This document shows positions 50,977 to 61,300 of a stretch of 64,000 bases of DNA, piece after piece. The position numbers and the translations under genes were made by a program. Numbering within the stretch: the first letter of the stretch is position 1; each line of letters starts with the position of its first letter. Under the pieces are notes generated by a model that had not been told where the DNA came from, ran no database searches, and saw nothing but the letters and a program-made list of their open reading frames with translations. The DNA is from Heterocephalus glaber. Taxonomy: Eukaryota > Chordata > Mammalia > Rodentia > Bathyergidae. The stretch lies in the NCBI RefSeq assembly GCF_000247695.1, contig NW_004624751.1, forward strand, positions 27,489,681-27,553,680. The letters are read 5' to 3'.

Positions 50977-51722
50977 AGTACACAAATAACAAACTCACTA
51001 AGAGACAAATTAGGGAAACAACACCTTTCACAGTAGCATCAAGAAAAATGAAATACTTAGGGATCAATCTAACAAAGGAAATAAGACCTTTACATTGAAA
51101 ATTACAGTACTCTGAAAAAGGAGATAGAAGAGGATAGAATAATATGGATAGACATCCTCTGTTCTTGGATAGGTAGAACTAAAACAGTGAAAATGGCCAC
51201 ACTTCCAAAACTATTACACAGATTTAATGCAATCTGATCAAAATAACAATAGCATACCTCACAGAACTAGAGAAAACAATCAGAAAATTCATTTGGAATC
51301 AGAAGAGACCTAGAATAGCAAAAGCAATTCTAGGCAACAAAGGCAAGGCAGGGGCATCACAATGTCTGACTTAAACCTAGATCCATATCTCTCACCATGA
51401 ACTAAACTACAATTAAAATAGATCAAAGATCTAAATATTAAAACAGAAATGCTGAATCTGCTGGAAGAGGCAATAGGTAAAACTCTGAAGACAGAGGTGT
51501 AGGCAAGGACTTCATGAACTGAAGCTTGATCACACAGGAAAGAGTGAAAAACTGGGATCACATTAAGTTGAGAAGCTTTTGGACAGCAAAAGAAAACCAC
51601 CAACAGAGTGAAGAGACAGCCCATAGAATGGGAAAAAACTTTTACCAGTTACTTCTCAGAGGACTAACATCTAAAATATATAAAGAACTCAAAAAAAAAT
51701 CAGAATCATCCCCAAATTTAAA

Positions 51723-51830
51723 GACCCAAGGGCCGGGGATTTAGCTCAGTGGTTTCACCTGCTGCACAAGAGCAAGGACCCGAGTTCGATCCCTGGTACC
51801 AAAAAAAAAAAAAAAAAAAAAAAAGACCCA
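51723..51830 (+). repeat. ID SINE inserted in LINE-1 3' part
   Basis: GGGCCGGGGATTTAGCTCAG, CGAGTTCGATCCCTGGTACC, 24-A tail. AAGACCCAA-type target duplication. The long pure A tail suggests a recent insertion. Confidence 0.95.
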
Positions 51831-52787
51831 ATCCAAATTAGGCATCTGAAATGAACAGACACTTCTCAGATGAAATAAAAACAGCAAATAAATACGGAAA
51901 AGTGGTCAACAGTACCGGTCAGTCGAGAGATGCAAATTAAATTAACACTGAGATTCCATCTCAGTACAGAAAGAAATCAACCAAGAACAAATGCTGATTA
52001 GTTTGTGAGGAAAAAGGAGCCTTTCTCCATGCTGGAGGGAGTGTAAACTAGCAGAACCACTGTGGAGGTCAGCATGGAGGTTCCTCAGAAAACGGAAAAC
52101 AGAAATTCCATTTGACCCAGCTATTCCCCTCCTAAGTATTTTCCCAAAGAGTTGAAAACATCATACCACAGTGATACATGCACACTATGTTCATAGCAGC
52201 ACAATTTACAGTAGCCAAATCTTAGAAAGGGCCCAGATGCCCATCAACAGATGAACAGATAAATAATATGTGTTATTTACACCCAGTGGAATACCAATGC
52301 CATAAAGGACAAACTTGAGTTAACTGTAGGAAAATGGATGCACCTCAGACCACAACCTTAAGTGAAATGAATCGGACACATAAGCTTATATATCGCATTT
52401 TTCTCCTATGTGAGAAACCCAAAGGATAAATAAAGAGCCTACTGGATGACAGATACTGGAAAGTTGGAAGAAAATGTTCAAATGGGAAGGGAATAAGGGA
52501 GGGGGAAGGAAAGGAAGTAAAAAGAGAAAAAAAGAGGATGGAAGGAACAAAATGGAAACAAAGCTTTTATAAGTGGGAAGGGGAAGAAGGATTGAAGGGA
52601 GGGGAGTGGGAAAAAAAAGAATCAAGATATATTACAAATTCCCAACGATGAATGTGATCAGTATGTATGACAAATATGCATGAATAGAAAATATAAGGAT
52701 AACAAAAACAAAAACAAAAACAAAATTAAAAAATTCACTGAGGTTCAACTGACAGACAATGAACCACACATTTTAAAAAGGCACAGT

Positions 52788-53066
52788 GTGGAGACTGGGG
52801 TGGAGCTCACTGGCGGAGGGTTGGGCCACATGTGCAGGTTTGATCCCCTGCACTGAAAAGCAAAACAAAACCATAACAGATGAGATCGGGCGTGTTCAGG
52901 GTGGTATGGCCATGGACAACAAAACCATAACAAACCCCCCCAAAACCCTAAGGACTTTTTAAAAAAGTTTTTTGAGTCAGAGTCTTGCTATGTAGTTCAG
53001 GCTGGCCTAGAGTTCATGGCGATCCTCCTGCCTCAGCCTGCTGGGTGCTGGGATTATGCCCGGCAG
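52788..53066. repeat. ID-like SINE and B1-type SINE
   Basis: Plus ID-like 52,788-52,870 (GGGTGGAGCTCACTGGCGGA; GTTTGATCCCCTGCACTG). Minus B1 52,957-53,066 (GAGTCAGAGTCTTGCTATGT). Confidence 0.78.
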
Positions 53067-53336
53067 CAGCTGATAAACTGAAAGGAACTCAGTGGCTCAG
53101 AGGTTATGTATCTGCAAATGCAGGCAGGAGGACCTGGAGCCAGCGAGTAGGAACTACCTATGTACAGAGCACTAGATGGACAGAAGAGGGTCTGGGGGCA
53201 GGGAGAGGTCGCTGGGGCTCTGTGGTCCTGCAGGAGAAGAGTGGGAGGGGAGGATGGCGAGAGGTCTGCAGACCAGGGAGACAGAGGGAAGGGCCGGTGT
53301 GCAGCAGTCTTACTTTCCTCTTCAAGTCACACCGCA

Positions 53337-53670
53337 GGCTGGGGGCATAGCTCACGGGGAGCACTTACCAAAGGCATAAGGTAGGCCCTGGGTTCAGCCC
53401 TCAGCACAAAACAAAACAAAACAAGTACTGTAACATGTTACACTCTACACACCAGCAAATGTGGGCATGTTCCCGAAAGATGTGATTTTTAGTGCATCAA
53501 TAAAATTATGCCAGCGGGGTGGGGTGGCACACTCTGTAATCCCAGCATCTGGGAGGCTGAGCCAGCAAGATCGCTGCGAGTTTGAGGTCAACATGAACTA
53601 ACTACACAGTGAGTTCAAGGCCTGCCTGAACTCCATAGTGACAACCTGTCTCAAAAACAAAAACAAAACA
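53337..53670 (+). repeat. ID-like SINE and B1-type SINE
   Basis: ID-like 53,337-53,425 (GGGGGCATAGCTCACGGGGA, GGGTTCAGCCCTCAGCAC). B1 53,512-53,670 with duplicated 3' half. Confidence 0.82.
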
Positions 53671-53819
53671 AAAGAACATGGTAGTCTCACAGCCCCACAT
53701 CTGACCCCCAATCTCAAGAAACTCTGCCAGAGCGTCCCCAAGTGCCTGGGAGGAGCAGGGGTCGGGCCACAGCCCCAGAAGTAGCAGCCACTGGAAAGGG
53801 TGCCACAGGTCAGACCCCG

Positions 53820-54020
53820 TTCAAACCCACTGCTCTTTATTATGTCTCCAATCTAGGGCCATTAAGAAGAGGCTCTTTCTGAGGCTTGGTTTCTTTTGCT
53901 TTAAAAATGAAGACAATGCTTATTTGGCAGAGGTGCTATGAAGATTAAATAAATGAACAGAAAGCAGGAAACAGCAACCGGCTGGTACAATGAGCATGCT
54001 TTGTAATGGTAGCTATTACT
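53820..54020 (+). repeat. MIR-type ancient SINE
   Basis: TGAGGCTTGGTTTCTTTTGC, TTAAAAATGAAGACAATGC, AAGATTAAATAAATG and GGTAGCTATTAC follow the MIR order. Confidence 0.8.
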
Positions 54021-54213
54021 CTTACATTTGGGCAATAATTCATAAAACATTTACCAAGAAAAGAGCCAGAATTTTATGCTTATACTTTTTAAAATTTATT
54101 TCTAAATAAGAAAATGACATGGCCAGGAGAGGATTAGGTAAAGTTAAGCATGAGGAAGTTGACAGTAGCCAAGAGGAAAGCAACGCAGCAAACATCTATC
54201 AGGGATCTTTTTG

Positions 54214-54492
54214 GTGGTTGCCCACACCTGTAATCCCAGTATCTGGGAGGCTGAGGCAGGAAGGCCACTGAGTTTGAGATCAGACTTCGGGTATGTAGTG
54301 AGTTCAAGGCCAGTGTGAAGTACATAGTGAGACCTTGTCTCAAAAAACCCAACCCTCCCCAAAAAACCTGGGGTGTAGCTGGGTATGGTGGCACATGTCT
54401 GTAATATCAGCATTCTGGAGGCTGAGGCAGGAGGACTGATGCAAGTTTGACAGCCTGAACTATATAGTGAGACCCTGTCTCAAAAAACTAAA
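54214..54492 (+). repeat. Two B1-type SINEs
   Basis: Copies 54,214-54,362 (with duplication) and 54,378-54,492 (GCTGGGTATGGTGGCACATG). Confidence 0.87.
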
Positions 54493-54610
54493 AACACAGT
54501 AATATTTCTTGATATTTGTGTTATGATATTTAAACTCAAAATTTATGTAGTCCAGAAAGTTTAGTCATCAAAATATTTATAAGCCACACTCATAAAATGC
54601 ACTGAAATAG

Positions 54611-54702
54611 GTTTGGGATTTAGCTCAGTGGTTCTGCCGCCTGCCTCCTAACCTCAAGGTTCCGTGTTTGATCCCCAGTACCAAAAAAAAAAAAAAAAAA
54701 AG
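54611..54702 (+). repeat. ID SINE
   Basis: TTTGGGATTTAGCTCAGTGG, GTTTGATCCCCAGTACC, 19-A tail. Confidence 0.92.
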
Positions 54703-54896
54703 CACTTAATATTTACAGAAATACCAAAATGTAAGTCATAGGACCTAAGATATTTATTTTGTAATAAAATAGATAAAACCAAAAATAAAGTATAATATTA
54801 TTTGCACTTTACATATTTTGATTATGCTGAAATTTGTTAATTTAACATTAGATAAAATATTAAGTTACTTATTTAAAAAATGCCAAGTATCTCTTT

Positions 54897-55017
54897 TTTG
54901 TTGTTTTTTGAGACAGGGTTTTGCTTTGTTCAGGCTGGCCTTGAACTCACAGCGATTCATTCCTGCCTCAGCCTCCCAAGTGCTGGGATCACAGACGAGC
55001 ACCACCATGCCGGGCAA
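54897..55017 (-). repeat. B1-type SINE
   Basis: GAGACAGGGTTTTGCTTTGT, GTGCTGGGATCACAGACGAG. Confidence 0.9.
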
Positions 55018-55190
55018 AGTACATTATTAAGATGATTTTTTTCCCATCAGGAAAAGGACTTCAGGAATAAATAATGATATAGCCCCCCCTCCCCCCAAAA
55101 AGTGAAAAAATGGTATAGCAAGCACTTCCAATCCACTAGGTCTTAACTGTGGACTGGCTCAGTGGGAAATGCTTGCCTAGCAGGTAAGGG

Positions 55191-55265
55191 CTAGAGCTGC
55201 TCCTTCGCAGTGTAGCCTGCTGTCTTCTTCTGCTTCTTAGACCATTCGGGTGCTTCCTTCTTAGT
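55191..55265 (-). CDS. PIBF1: Putative terminal coding exon, probably PIBF1
   Basis: On the minus strand a good acceptor (TTTTCTCTTTCAG) is followed by a 24-codon open frame, TKKEAPEWSKKQKKTAGYTA then KEQL and TAG (55,193-55,191). It is Lys-rich and unlike any SINE here. In human, PIBF1 (centrosomal/ciliary coiled-coil protein) is the gene directly upstream of KLF5, on the same strand, ending about 38-39 kb before KLF5 (remembered). This exon lies 39 kb before the KLF5 promoter. The phase cannot be proven without the previous exon, which is not in the window. An AATAAA on the minus strand at 54,758-54,753 could end the 3'UTR. Confidence 0.55.
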   Translation of the reverse strand, partial: TKKEAPEWSKKQKKTAGYTAKEQL

Positions 55266-55879
55266 CTGAAAGAGAAAATCAAATACAATGCTTAGAGGGA
55301 GAAGAGAGGCAACCCAGGGAACTGCGCAGACTCCACTCCATTCACAGCTGCTCTTCTCCACTCAGAAGGCGGTGGAGGCCTGGTGGGAGCTCCCACCCGA
55401 GGATTCACAGGACATCCCTCCTTCGTGCTTCCGGCTTCCAGCCCATGGCTACACAGATGATTTACATACTAATTCAGTCCTTACATAATTTATACAACCA
55501 AGGACACAATTTTCTTTTAATTGTCTTATTTATATGTGGGTATTTGTTCACTCAATATTTACTGAAGAACTGTTATACCAAATCATTGTGCTTTGACTCT
55601 TCTGAGCTGCTAAGCATTTACCAGAGTGCTTCTTTGGTTTTTGTTTCACGACTCCAATGTGAAAACAGCTGGGCCAAGAAAAGAGCAGGCGAGGGGAACT
55701 AGCACAAAGTGAGACATTCAGAATCCTTGGATGAGTCCTGATTCTGATATCACTTACTATAATCAATGAAATATGCAGTTTACGCCTTGCCCACTCACAT
55801 CTGCTAAGAACTATGAAGAACGTACTTCAAAGTACGTATGTACATATGAACACAGAAAAGTATGACAGCGTATAACCTT

Positions 55880-56030
55880 TTTTGGCTCTTCTGAGATAGT
55901 CTCAGTACGTAGTTCAGGCTGGCCTTGACCTCAGTATGTAGCCCAGGTGGGCCTTGCACTTACAGTAATCCTCTTGCCTCAGCCTCCCAAGTGCTGGGAT
56001 CACAGCTGTGCACCACCATGCCTGGATATT
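55880..56030 (-). repeat. B1-type SINE
   Basis: GAGATAGTCTCAGTACGTAG, CAAGTGCTGGGATCACAGC, with duplicated half. Confidence 0.88.
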
Positions 56031-56261
56031 TTTTTTAGACTTTAAGCAGTTTTTGGTGTATGATAAAACTGAGAAGTTAGAGACTTCCCTCCCCAACACG
56101 TGCCTACTCTCCTGTGTTATCAACACCCTTCCTCACATTGGCACATCTATCAGGAAGTGCACACCACTGTCACTCAGAACCCCGCGTTTACACCAGGCTT
56201 CACTCCTGGTGGCGTGCAGTCTATGGGTTTGGACAAAGGTCTAAGGACACGCACACATTAT

Positions 56262-56400
56262 CACCAGGCATAGTGGCACATGCCTGTAATCCCAGCCCTC
56301 AGGATGCCGAGGCAGGAAGATTATCACAAATGTGAGGCCAGCCTGGTGCGTTCAAGGCCAGCCTGAACCATGCAGTGAGATCCTGTTTCAAAAAGTAAAA
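56262..56400 (+). repeat. B1-type SINE
   Basis: CACCAGGCATAGTGGCACAT to TCCTGTTTCAAAAAG. Confidence 0.88.
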
Positions 56401-56489
56401 ATGAACAAACAAAACAACAAAATGAAGACATGTACACATTATAGTATCATATGAAATAGTTTGCTTGCCCTTAAAAATTCTCATACATT

Positions 56490-56815
56490 TTTGCATTTAT
56501 GTTTGTTATGTTTATTGGGCTGTAGTTTTCTCTCCCTGTACTATTTCTGGCATAATGGTAATAGCCAGGAAGTATTCCATTTGTTTCTATCTTTTGAAAG
56601 AGACTGTAAAGAACTGGTATAATTTCTTCCTTAAATTTATCTGGTCAATCCACCAGGGAACCCGTTTTTGGAAGGTTGTGCATTATTGATTCAGTTCGTC
56701 CCCTCCTTTGCAAGCTTTGACAGACTGTATCTCCTGTCTTCCAGGGACTGGACCTGTTATCTGCACTCTTGACCTTGTGGGCACACAGCTGCTCACAGTA
56801 TTCCTTCACTCTCTT
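56490..56815 (-). mobile_element. LINE-1 ORF2 fragment, reverse orientation
   Basis: TTTTGAAAGAGACTGTAAAG, TTCTTCCTTAAATTTATCTG, then GATTCAGTTC and CACAGCTGCTCACAGTATTC follow the order of antisense L1 RT. Strongly diverged. Confidence 0.7.
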
Positions 56816-56999
56816 GGAAAATGTCCCCAGGATGCATGGCCATGCGCCCTTTGCATCTCAGAGCCTAGCAATGTGTAGACTCTTCCTTACTGGCCCATGT
56901 GCAGCAGACCCACTGTCACACACCTGCTCCCTGCCTCGGGGACCTGGGAGCCCCAGAACTCCCTGTCATGCAAATACTCTCAGGCTTGACATTTTGGTG

Positions 57000-57310
57000 G
57001 CAGGGCCAGGGATGAAAGGTAGGTCCTCAGCCCAGAGCTACATCGCCAGCCCTATGTGCTCCTCCTCAGTCACAGAATTGATTTTAAAAATTTCGTCAGG
57101 AGAGCAATGGGCTAGTCTGGTTGGAAATGACATCGATCAGCCCCTTTGCTGCTCCCTGTTGCCAGGCGTGGTGGTGTACCCCTGTGGTTGCACAACTCAG
57201 CTGCCTGACGCAGGGGGATCACAGAGAATTTGAGGCTGGCCTGGGGTACATTATGAGTTCCAGGCCAGCATGAACGACAAACAAGAAACCAAAACCAAAA
57301 CCAACAAAAA
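57000..57310. repeat. ID-like fragment and B1-type SINE
   Basis: Weak minus ID-like 57,000-57,052 (CCAGAGCTACATCGCCAGCC). Plus B1 57,164-57,310 (GCCAGGCGTGGTGGTGTACC). Confidence 0.72.
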
Positions 57311-57794
57311 TAGCAACAAAAAAGTTCTAGCCAATGGGAGACAAGACATGTTGAGATGCTGGGTAGAACTTCCAGGGCAACTCCTTTAGAAAGGGATTGT
57401 CACCCTCTTCTCTGACTTGCTGCTTGGAATGCAGAGGTGAGGGATTCAAAGAATGGAAGACATATTCTAAGAGCTGTTGATGACCCTGATAGGACACTAG
57501 GCTGGAACGCTTATCTTCAGGGCTTTATCTGGAAGATGGGCCAATTTGCTAAAGCTGCGGAACAGGTGGGACATGGGCTCAAGGAGGAGACTCTTATCTC
57601 CAAACAGCTACTGTGCCTAGCAGTCTATCCCAGGAGAGGAAGGGTGGCTGCTGCAGTGGGTGCTGGCCTTGCCCTTGGGTCTCCTGTTCCCCGCAGAAGC
57701 CGACAGGTGCAGGTTGGGACTTCCAAGGCTGCGCAGAGAATAACGGTGCAATGGAGGTAAAGCATGGAGGCCACAACAGACACTATTTTTTGCT

Positions 57795-57990
57795 TTTATT
57801 TTTCAGTACCAGGGATGGAAGCCAGGACCTTTACGCTGAACTACAACTCCAGCACTTTTAAAAATTTTGAGACAGGCTAAGACTTATCTGGCTAAGTCTG
57901 CTAAGTTGCTCAGGTTGGGTTGGAACTTGTGATCCTTCTGCCTCAGCCTCCCAGAGTTCTTACCAACATGCATCATCACACCTGGCCTGG
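57795..57990 (-). repeat. B1-ID dimeric SINE
   Basis: CAGTACCAGGGATGGAAGCC, CTGAACTACAACTCCAGC, then a B1 half with GATCCTTCTGCCTCAGCC. Confidence 0.8.
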
Positions 57991-58149
57991 AGGCAGGATT
58001 TTTTTAATGGTAGTAAAGTTTACTGGCTCTGAGTTTGGGCCAAGTAAAACTAGGAAAGAAAGTATACTCTACGGCGGTGGCCGTGTGAGGGTGGGGCACC
58101 AGGCAAGAGAGAACACAGCGGCCTAGAGGCAGGAATTCTTTTATGTTTC

Positions 58150-58205
58150 CCTCCTACAATAGTACCTGGCACACAGTAAATGCTCAATGAATATTAAAAA
58201 AAAAT
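58150..58205 (+). repeat. MIR/L2-type 3' end
   Basis: GTACCTGGCACACAGTAAAT, GCTCAATGAATATT is the shared MIR/L2 tail. Confidence 0.7.
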
Positions 58206-58277
58206 GAATCCCTTGATTCTATATGACTAACCCCCAATATAGGCCAACTTAGTAGAAAGGCTCCCTTATGTTGGGAA

Positions 58278-58390
58278 CAAAGAAATCACTTTTTGTTTTT
58301 TGGTACCGGGGATTGAACTCGGGTCCTTCCACTTGCGAGGTAGGTGGCAAAACCACTGAGCTAGATTCCCGGCCCAAAGAAATCACTTCT
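58278..58390 (-). repeat. ID SINE with target-site duplication
   Basis: GGTACCGGGGATTGAACTCG, CACTGAGCTAGATTCCCGGC. CAAAGAAATCACTT on both sides. Inserted at the left edge of the ERV env. Confidence 0.94.
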
Positions 58391-58826
58391 ATTCTCATTG
58401 GCATAACTCTACTCAATACTTGGGATGGACACCCCCAAGCAATATATACACAAAACTTTACAGGCCAAAGACTTGTAAAAGCCCCCAATGGCACTCACTG
58501 GTCCTGTGGAACCAACCTGTGGCCCTGGCGACCCCCTGGATGGATAGGGAGAGGCATGCTGGGATTTGTGTGGTTACAAGGCAAGAGTGTCAAAAGTATC
58601 AACAAACCTGCAAACGTACCTGTCTACGACACTGATGGTCTAGAAGTGTGTTTCACTGTACAATCATTTGGCTTCTATCTTTTTCCCTTCCCTAGGATTA
58701 GAAGATACCATACAACACATGAAGGCCTAACTAATTATACTCAGTGGGCCTTAAACAACACCTTGACTTGTCTCTCTCCTGAATGAGGAAGTAAAACTGA
58801 GGCAAGTTGTCCTCCAAAATCGAATG

Positions 58827-58942
58827 GCACTAGACATTCTTTTTTTTTTTTTTCAGTACCAGGGATTGAACTCAGGACCTTGTACTTGCCAGTCAGGCAC
58901 GGTGCCACTGAGCTACATCCTCGGCCTGGCACTAGACATTTT
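58827..58942 (-). repeat. ID SINE inside ERV env
   Basis: CAGTACCAGGGATTGAACTC, CACTGAGCTACATCCTCGGC. TGGCACTAGACATT on both sides. Confidence 0.95.
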
Positions 58943-58948
58943 AACAGC

Positions 58949-59111
58949 AGCACAAAGGGGCATCTGTGGGCGGGGGATGTAGCTCAGTAGGGCTGGGGAT
59001 TTAGCTCAGTAGTTCCACCGCTTGCCTCGAAAGCACAAGGTCCTGAGTTCGATCACCAGTACCAAAAAAAGAAAGAAACAAAAAAACAAAAAAACAAAGG
59101 GGCATTTGTGA
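58949..59111 (+). repeat. ID SINE with repeated 5' end, inside ERV env
   Basis: GGGGATGTAGCTCAGTA is followed at once by a complete ID starting GGGCTGGGGATTTAGCTCAG. ACAAAGGGGCAT(C/T)TGTG on both sides. Confidence 0.94.
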
Positions 59112-59545
59112 AACTGTAAAAGCTGTATGTTGTGTGTACGTTCCTGATCCTTCTGCTAATATCTTGATGGGTCTTCAAGATATTAAATGACAGGTTAATG
59201 CCATGTTTGATTCTGAAATTTCTTGGACCTCCTCCTTACCTTCTTTGTGGAAGGCTTTTATTGGCTTTTCCTAGTGGAAACATTTATTGGTTGTATTCAT
59301 AATAATCTTGTTGATCTTATTATTTGGCCCATGCATATCTAACTGTTTGGTCTTGTCTCCTCCAGGCTTAAAGCTATATGCCTACCCAAGATGAGAATGC
59401 CTGGTGTCTATTGAGGACCTTTAGATAGACCCTCTGGAGTATCACTGACTGCCAATCACAACTATGACCCTGTTCAGCTGGAAGTAGCCAGAATGGTCAT
59501 CACCCCTTGTCCCCTCATGGTAGTTAGGGGTAACTCTTCAGAGGA

Positions 59546-60055
59546 GGTAATATTATAGACAGCTAAGTTAGGTAGAAGTATTGTAGGCAGGCAGTCAGGG
59601 CTAGGGTCTTGGAGTCAGGGCAGAAGATGAGAACACATCAAAGCTGTGGATGGAGTCGAAGAAGATTAAGGTCCAGATTTGCATGCTTCCCTTCCCTGGG
59701 GGATAGAAGGAGGCTTGAGATTATTGGTACTACTCTTTTGAGATTTCTTATATAAATAAACCATTATCTCATTAGGGTAGGCTGTCCTCTCCCACCAAGA
59801 CTAAGACTGTGGATTATCCATTAAGATTAATGATATCATCCATGTACACTTGCTATGTAACTTGCTTCCCACTGGATCAACATTACCTATGCCACTATAC
59901 TTGTAATCTTATTGGTTGATCATAATTTTGTACCCACCTTGTGATTTTGCTCTATAAAACTTCCTCTGTAATGTGGAGTCTGAGCAACCTACTTTCTGGG
60001 TCCCCTCCTGTCTCTCAGGAGCTGTCTCTCCCTCAACAAATTTTCTACTCTTAAA
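59546..60055 (+). repeat. ERV long terminal repeat
   Basis: It follows a purine-rich CAGAGGAGG stretch after env. An inverted CCAAT (ATTGG near 59,910), a TATA box TCTATAAAAC at 59,951-59,960 and an R/U5-like CTCTCAGGAGCTGTCTCTCC. An AATAAA at 59,755 lies upstream of the TATA. Boundaries approximate. Confidence 0.72.
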
Positions 60056-60070
60056 AAAACAAAACAAAAG

Positions 60071-60160
60071 GGCCCGTGATTTAGCTCAGTGGTGCTGTTG
60101 CAGCCTTGCAAGCACAAGGGCCTGAGTTCGATCCCTGGTACCAGAAAACCAAAAAACCAA
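60071..60160 (+). repeat. ID SINE
   Basis: GGGCCCGTGATTTAGCTCAG, GAGTTCGATCCCTGGTACC, A-rich tail. Next to the LTR end. Confidence 0.92.
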
Positions 60161-60199
60161 AACTAAAACAAAAAATGATAAAAAATGAATCCCTCCTGG

Positions 60200-60600
60200 G
60201 ATCAAATTTGCAGACCCTCTTGCCTCAGCCTGCTGATTGCTGAGATTACAGGCATGTGCCACTCTGCCTAAGAATTTTTTTAAAGAATTTTTAAAAGAAT
60301 GGTTTATTTTTAAAGAAACATAAAAACAAACAGATAAACCAAATGCAATACAGGCTGTATGTAGTTCATGAAGTCCGAATTATTTACTGTCTAACCCTTT
60401 AAGGATGGACTTTGCTAATTCTCAATAGCCAAATGATAAAATGGAGATGATCATTCAGAGAGCTAAGCGGTGGAGCAGGCCTGTAGTTCCAGCACTGTGG
60501 AAGCTGGAGGCAGGAGGATCATGAATCCAAGCCCAGCCTGGGTGGGAAACTTAGCACTTTAGTAAAACCCTGTCTCAAAATTAAAAAAAAAAAAAAATTC
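60200..60600. repeat. Two B1-type SINEs
   Basis: Minus fragment 60,200-60,272 (CTTGCCTCAGCCTGCTG). Plus diverged copy 60,463-60,600 ending CCCTGTCTCAAAATT. Confidence 0.77.
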
Positions 60601-60667
60601 AAACAAATATACAGTTAACTCCTTTTTATTTTGATAATTCAACTTTCAGCTTTTATTTCATTTCTTG

Positions 60668-60898
60668 TTTTTTTGAGACAGGGTCTCGCAATGAATTCCA
60701 CACTGGCCTCAAACTCATGGCGATCCTCTTGCCTTAGCCTCCCAAGTGCTGAGATTACAAGCATGTGCCACAACACTCTGTTCTCTTAGCTTTTGTTTTT
60801 GTTTTTTTTGGTACTGGGGATCGAACTCAGGACCTTGGCACTTTCCAGGCAGGCAGCGACACCACTGAGCTAAATCTCTGGCCCCTCTCTTAGCTTTT
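60668..60898 (-). repeat. B1-type SINE and ID SINE
   Basis: B1 60,668-60,782 (GAGACAGGGTCTCGCAATGA). ID 60,800-60,885 (GGTACTGGGGATCGAACTC) with CTCTTAGCTTTTG on both sides. Confidence 0.92.
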
Positions 60899-61134
60899 GA
60901 ATAATAGTATTTTAAAATTCTAGTTCTTAAAGTCACTTACCTTTCATACCCATAAAATGGTGCTTTATATAACAAAGTTTGATATGTCTCCTCAGTTGTT
61001 AACAGAATTAATCTCTTAACAAGGAAACATGGCCAGCCTTATTTTAAATTTCAGACTCCAGGCTCTCTTCGATGAAGGTGTACGTCTGCACATAACACTG
61101 GACAAACACATCACTTAGAGATCACCATTCTCCT

Positions 61135-61300
61135 CAGTACTGAGGATTGAACCTGGGCCTCTGCAGGGCACAGAGCCACATCTCGAGCCCCCATTTAATC
61201 TTGAGAGACAATCTGGCTAACCTGGCCAAACTGGGCTTGAACTTGCGATCTCCTGCCTCAGCCCTGGGATTACAGATGTGTGCCACAGGCCTGGCTAAAA
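61135..61300 (-). repeat. B1-ID dimeric SINE
   Basis: TACTGAGGATTGAACCTGGG, GAGCCACATCTCGAGCCC, then a B1 half with GATCTCCTGCCTCAGCC. Confidence 0.8.

Larger units (their letters stand above)
48600..51500 (+). pseudogene. L1 ORF2p: LINE-1 ORF2 remnant (endonuclease and reverse transcriptase)
   Basis: The endonuclease part (48,620-49,273) keeps IIGDLNTPLS, FSRIDHIL and LLDHSAMEL. The RT part (49,832-50,179) keeps [20 protein letters not shown] and [15 protein letters not shown]. The catalytic block reads LFGDDMTLY near 50,730, where most L1s have FADDM. Frame broken many times and split by two ID copies and one B1. Confidence 0.9.
44773..52733 (+). mobile_element. Near full-length, inactivated LINE-1
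   Basis: It starts AGACTTCCAGGAAGATAGCA immediately after the previous L1 tail. A long 5'UTR-like segment (to about 47.1 kb) is followed by ORF1 and ORF2 remnants, then a 3'UTR and a (CAAAAA)n tail at 52,697-52,733. Frames are broken by stops, frameshifts and SINE insertions at 46,447, 48,320, 50,229, 50,613, 50,852 and 51,731. It cannot retrotranspose by itself. Confidence 0.92.
58376..59545 (+). pseudogene. Endogenous retrovirus env remnant (gamma-type)
   Basis: A surface-unit remnant runs to a stop at 58,784-58,786 and keeps several N-glycosylation sites (NGT, NYT, NNT) and a PPGW-type motif. A transmembrane-unit remnant follows in a shifted frame: an LQNR-type start of the immunosuppressive-domain region near 58,822, a CC pair after the second ID insertion, and a hydrophobic span ending GPCI near 59,285-59,345, typical of gamma-type TM proteins. 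It is broken by the stop, the frameshift and ID insertions at 58,842 and 58,967. No gag, pol or 5' LTR was found in the window. Confidence 0.82.

Noticed and set aside
57437..57760. 107-residue plus frame
   Set aside because: Unique sequence but no recognisable domain, and opposite to the inferred host gene; not supported.
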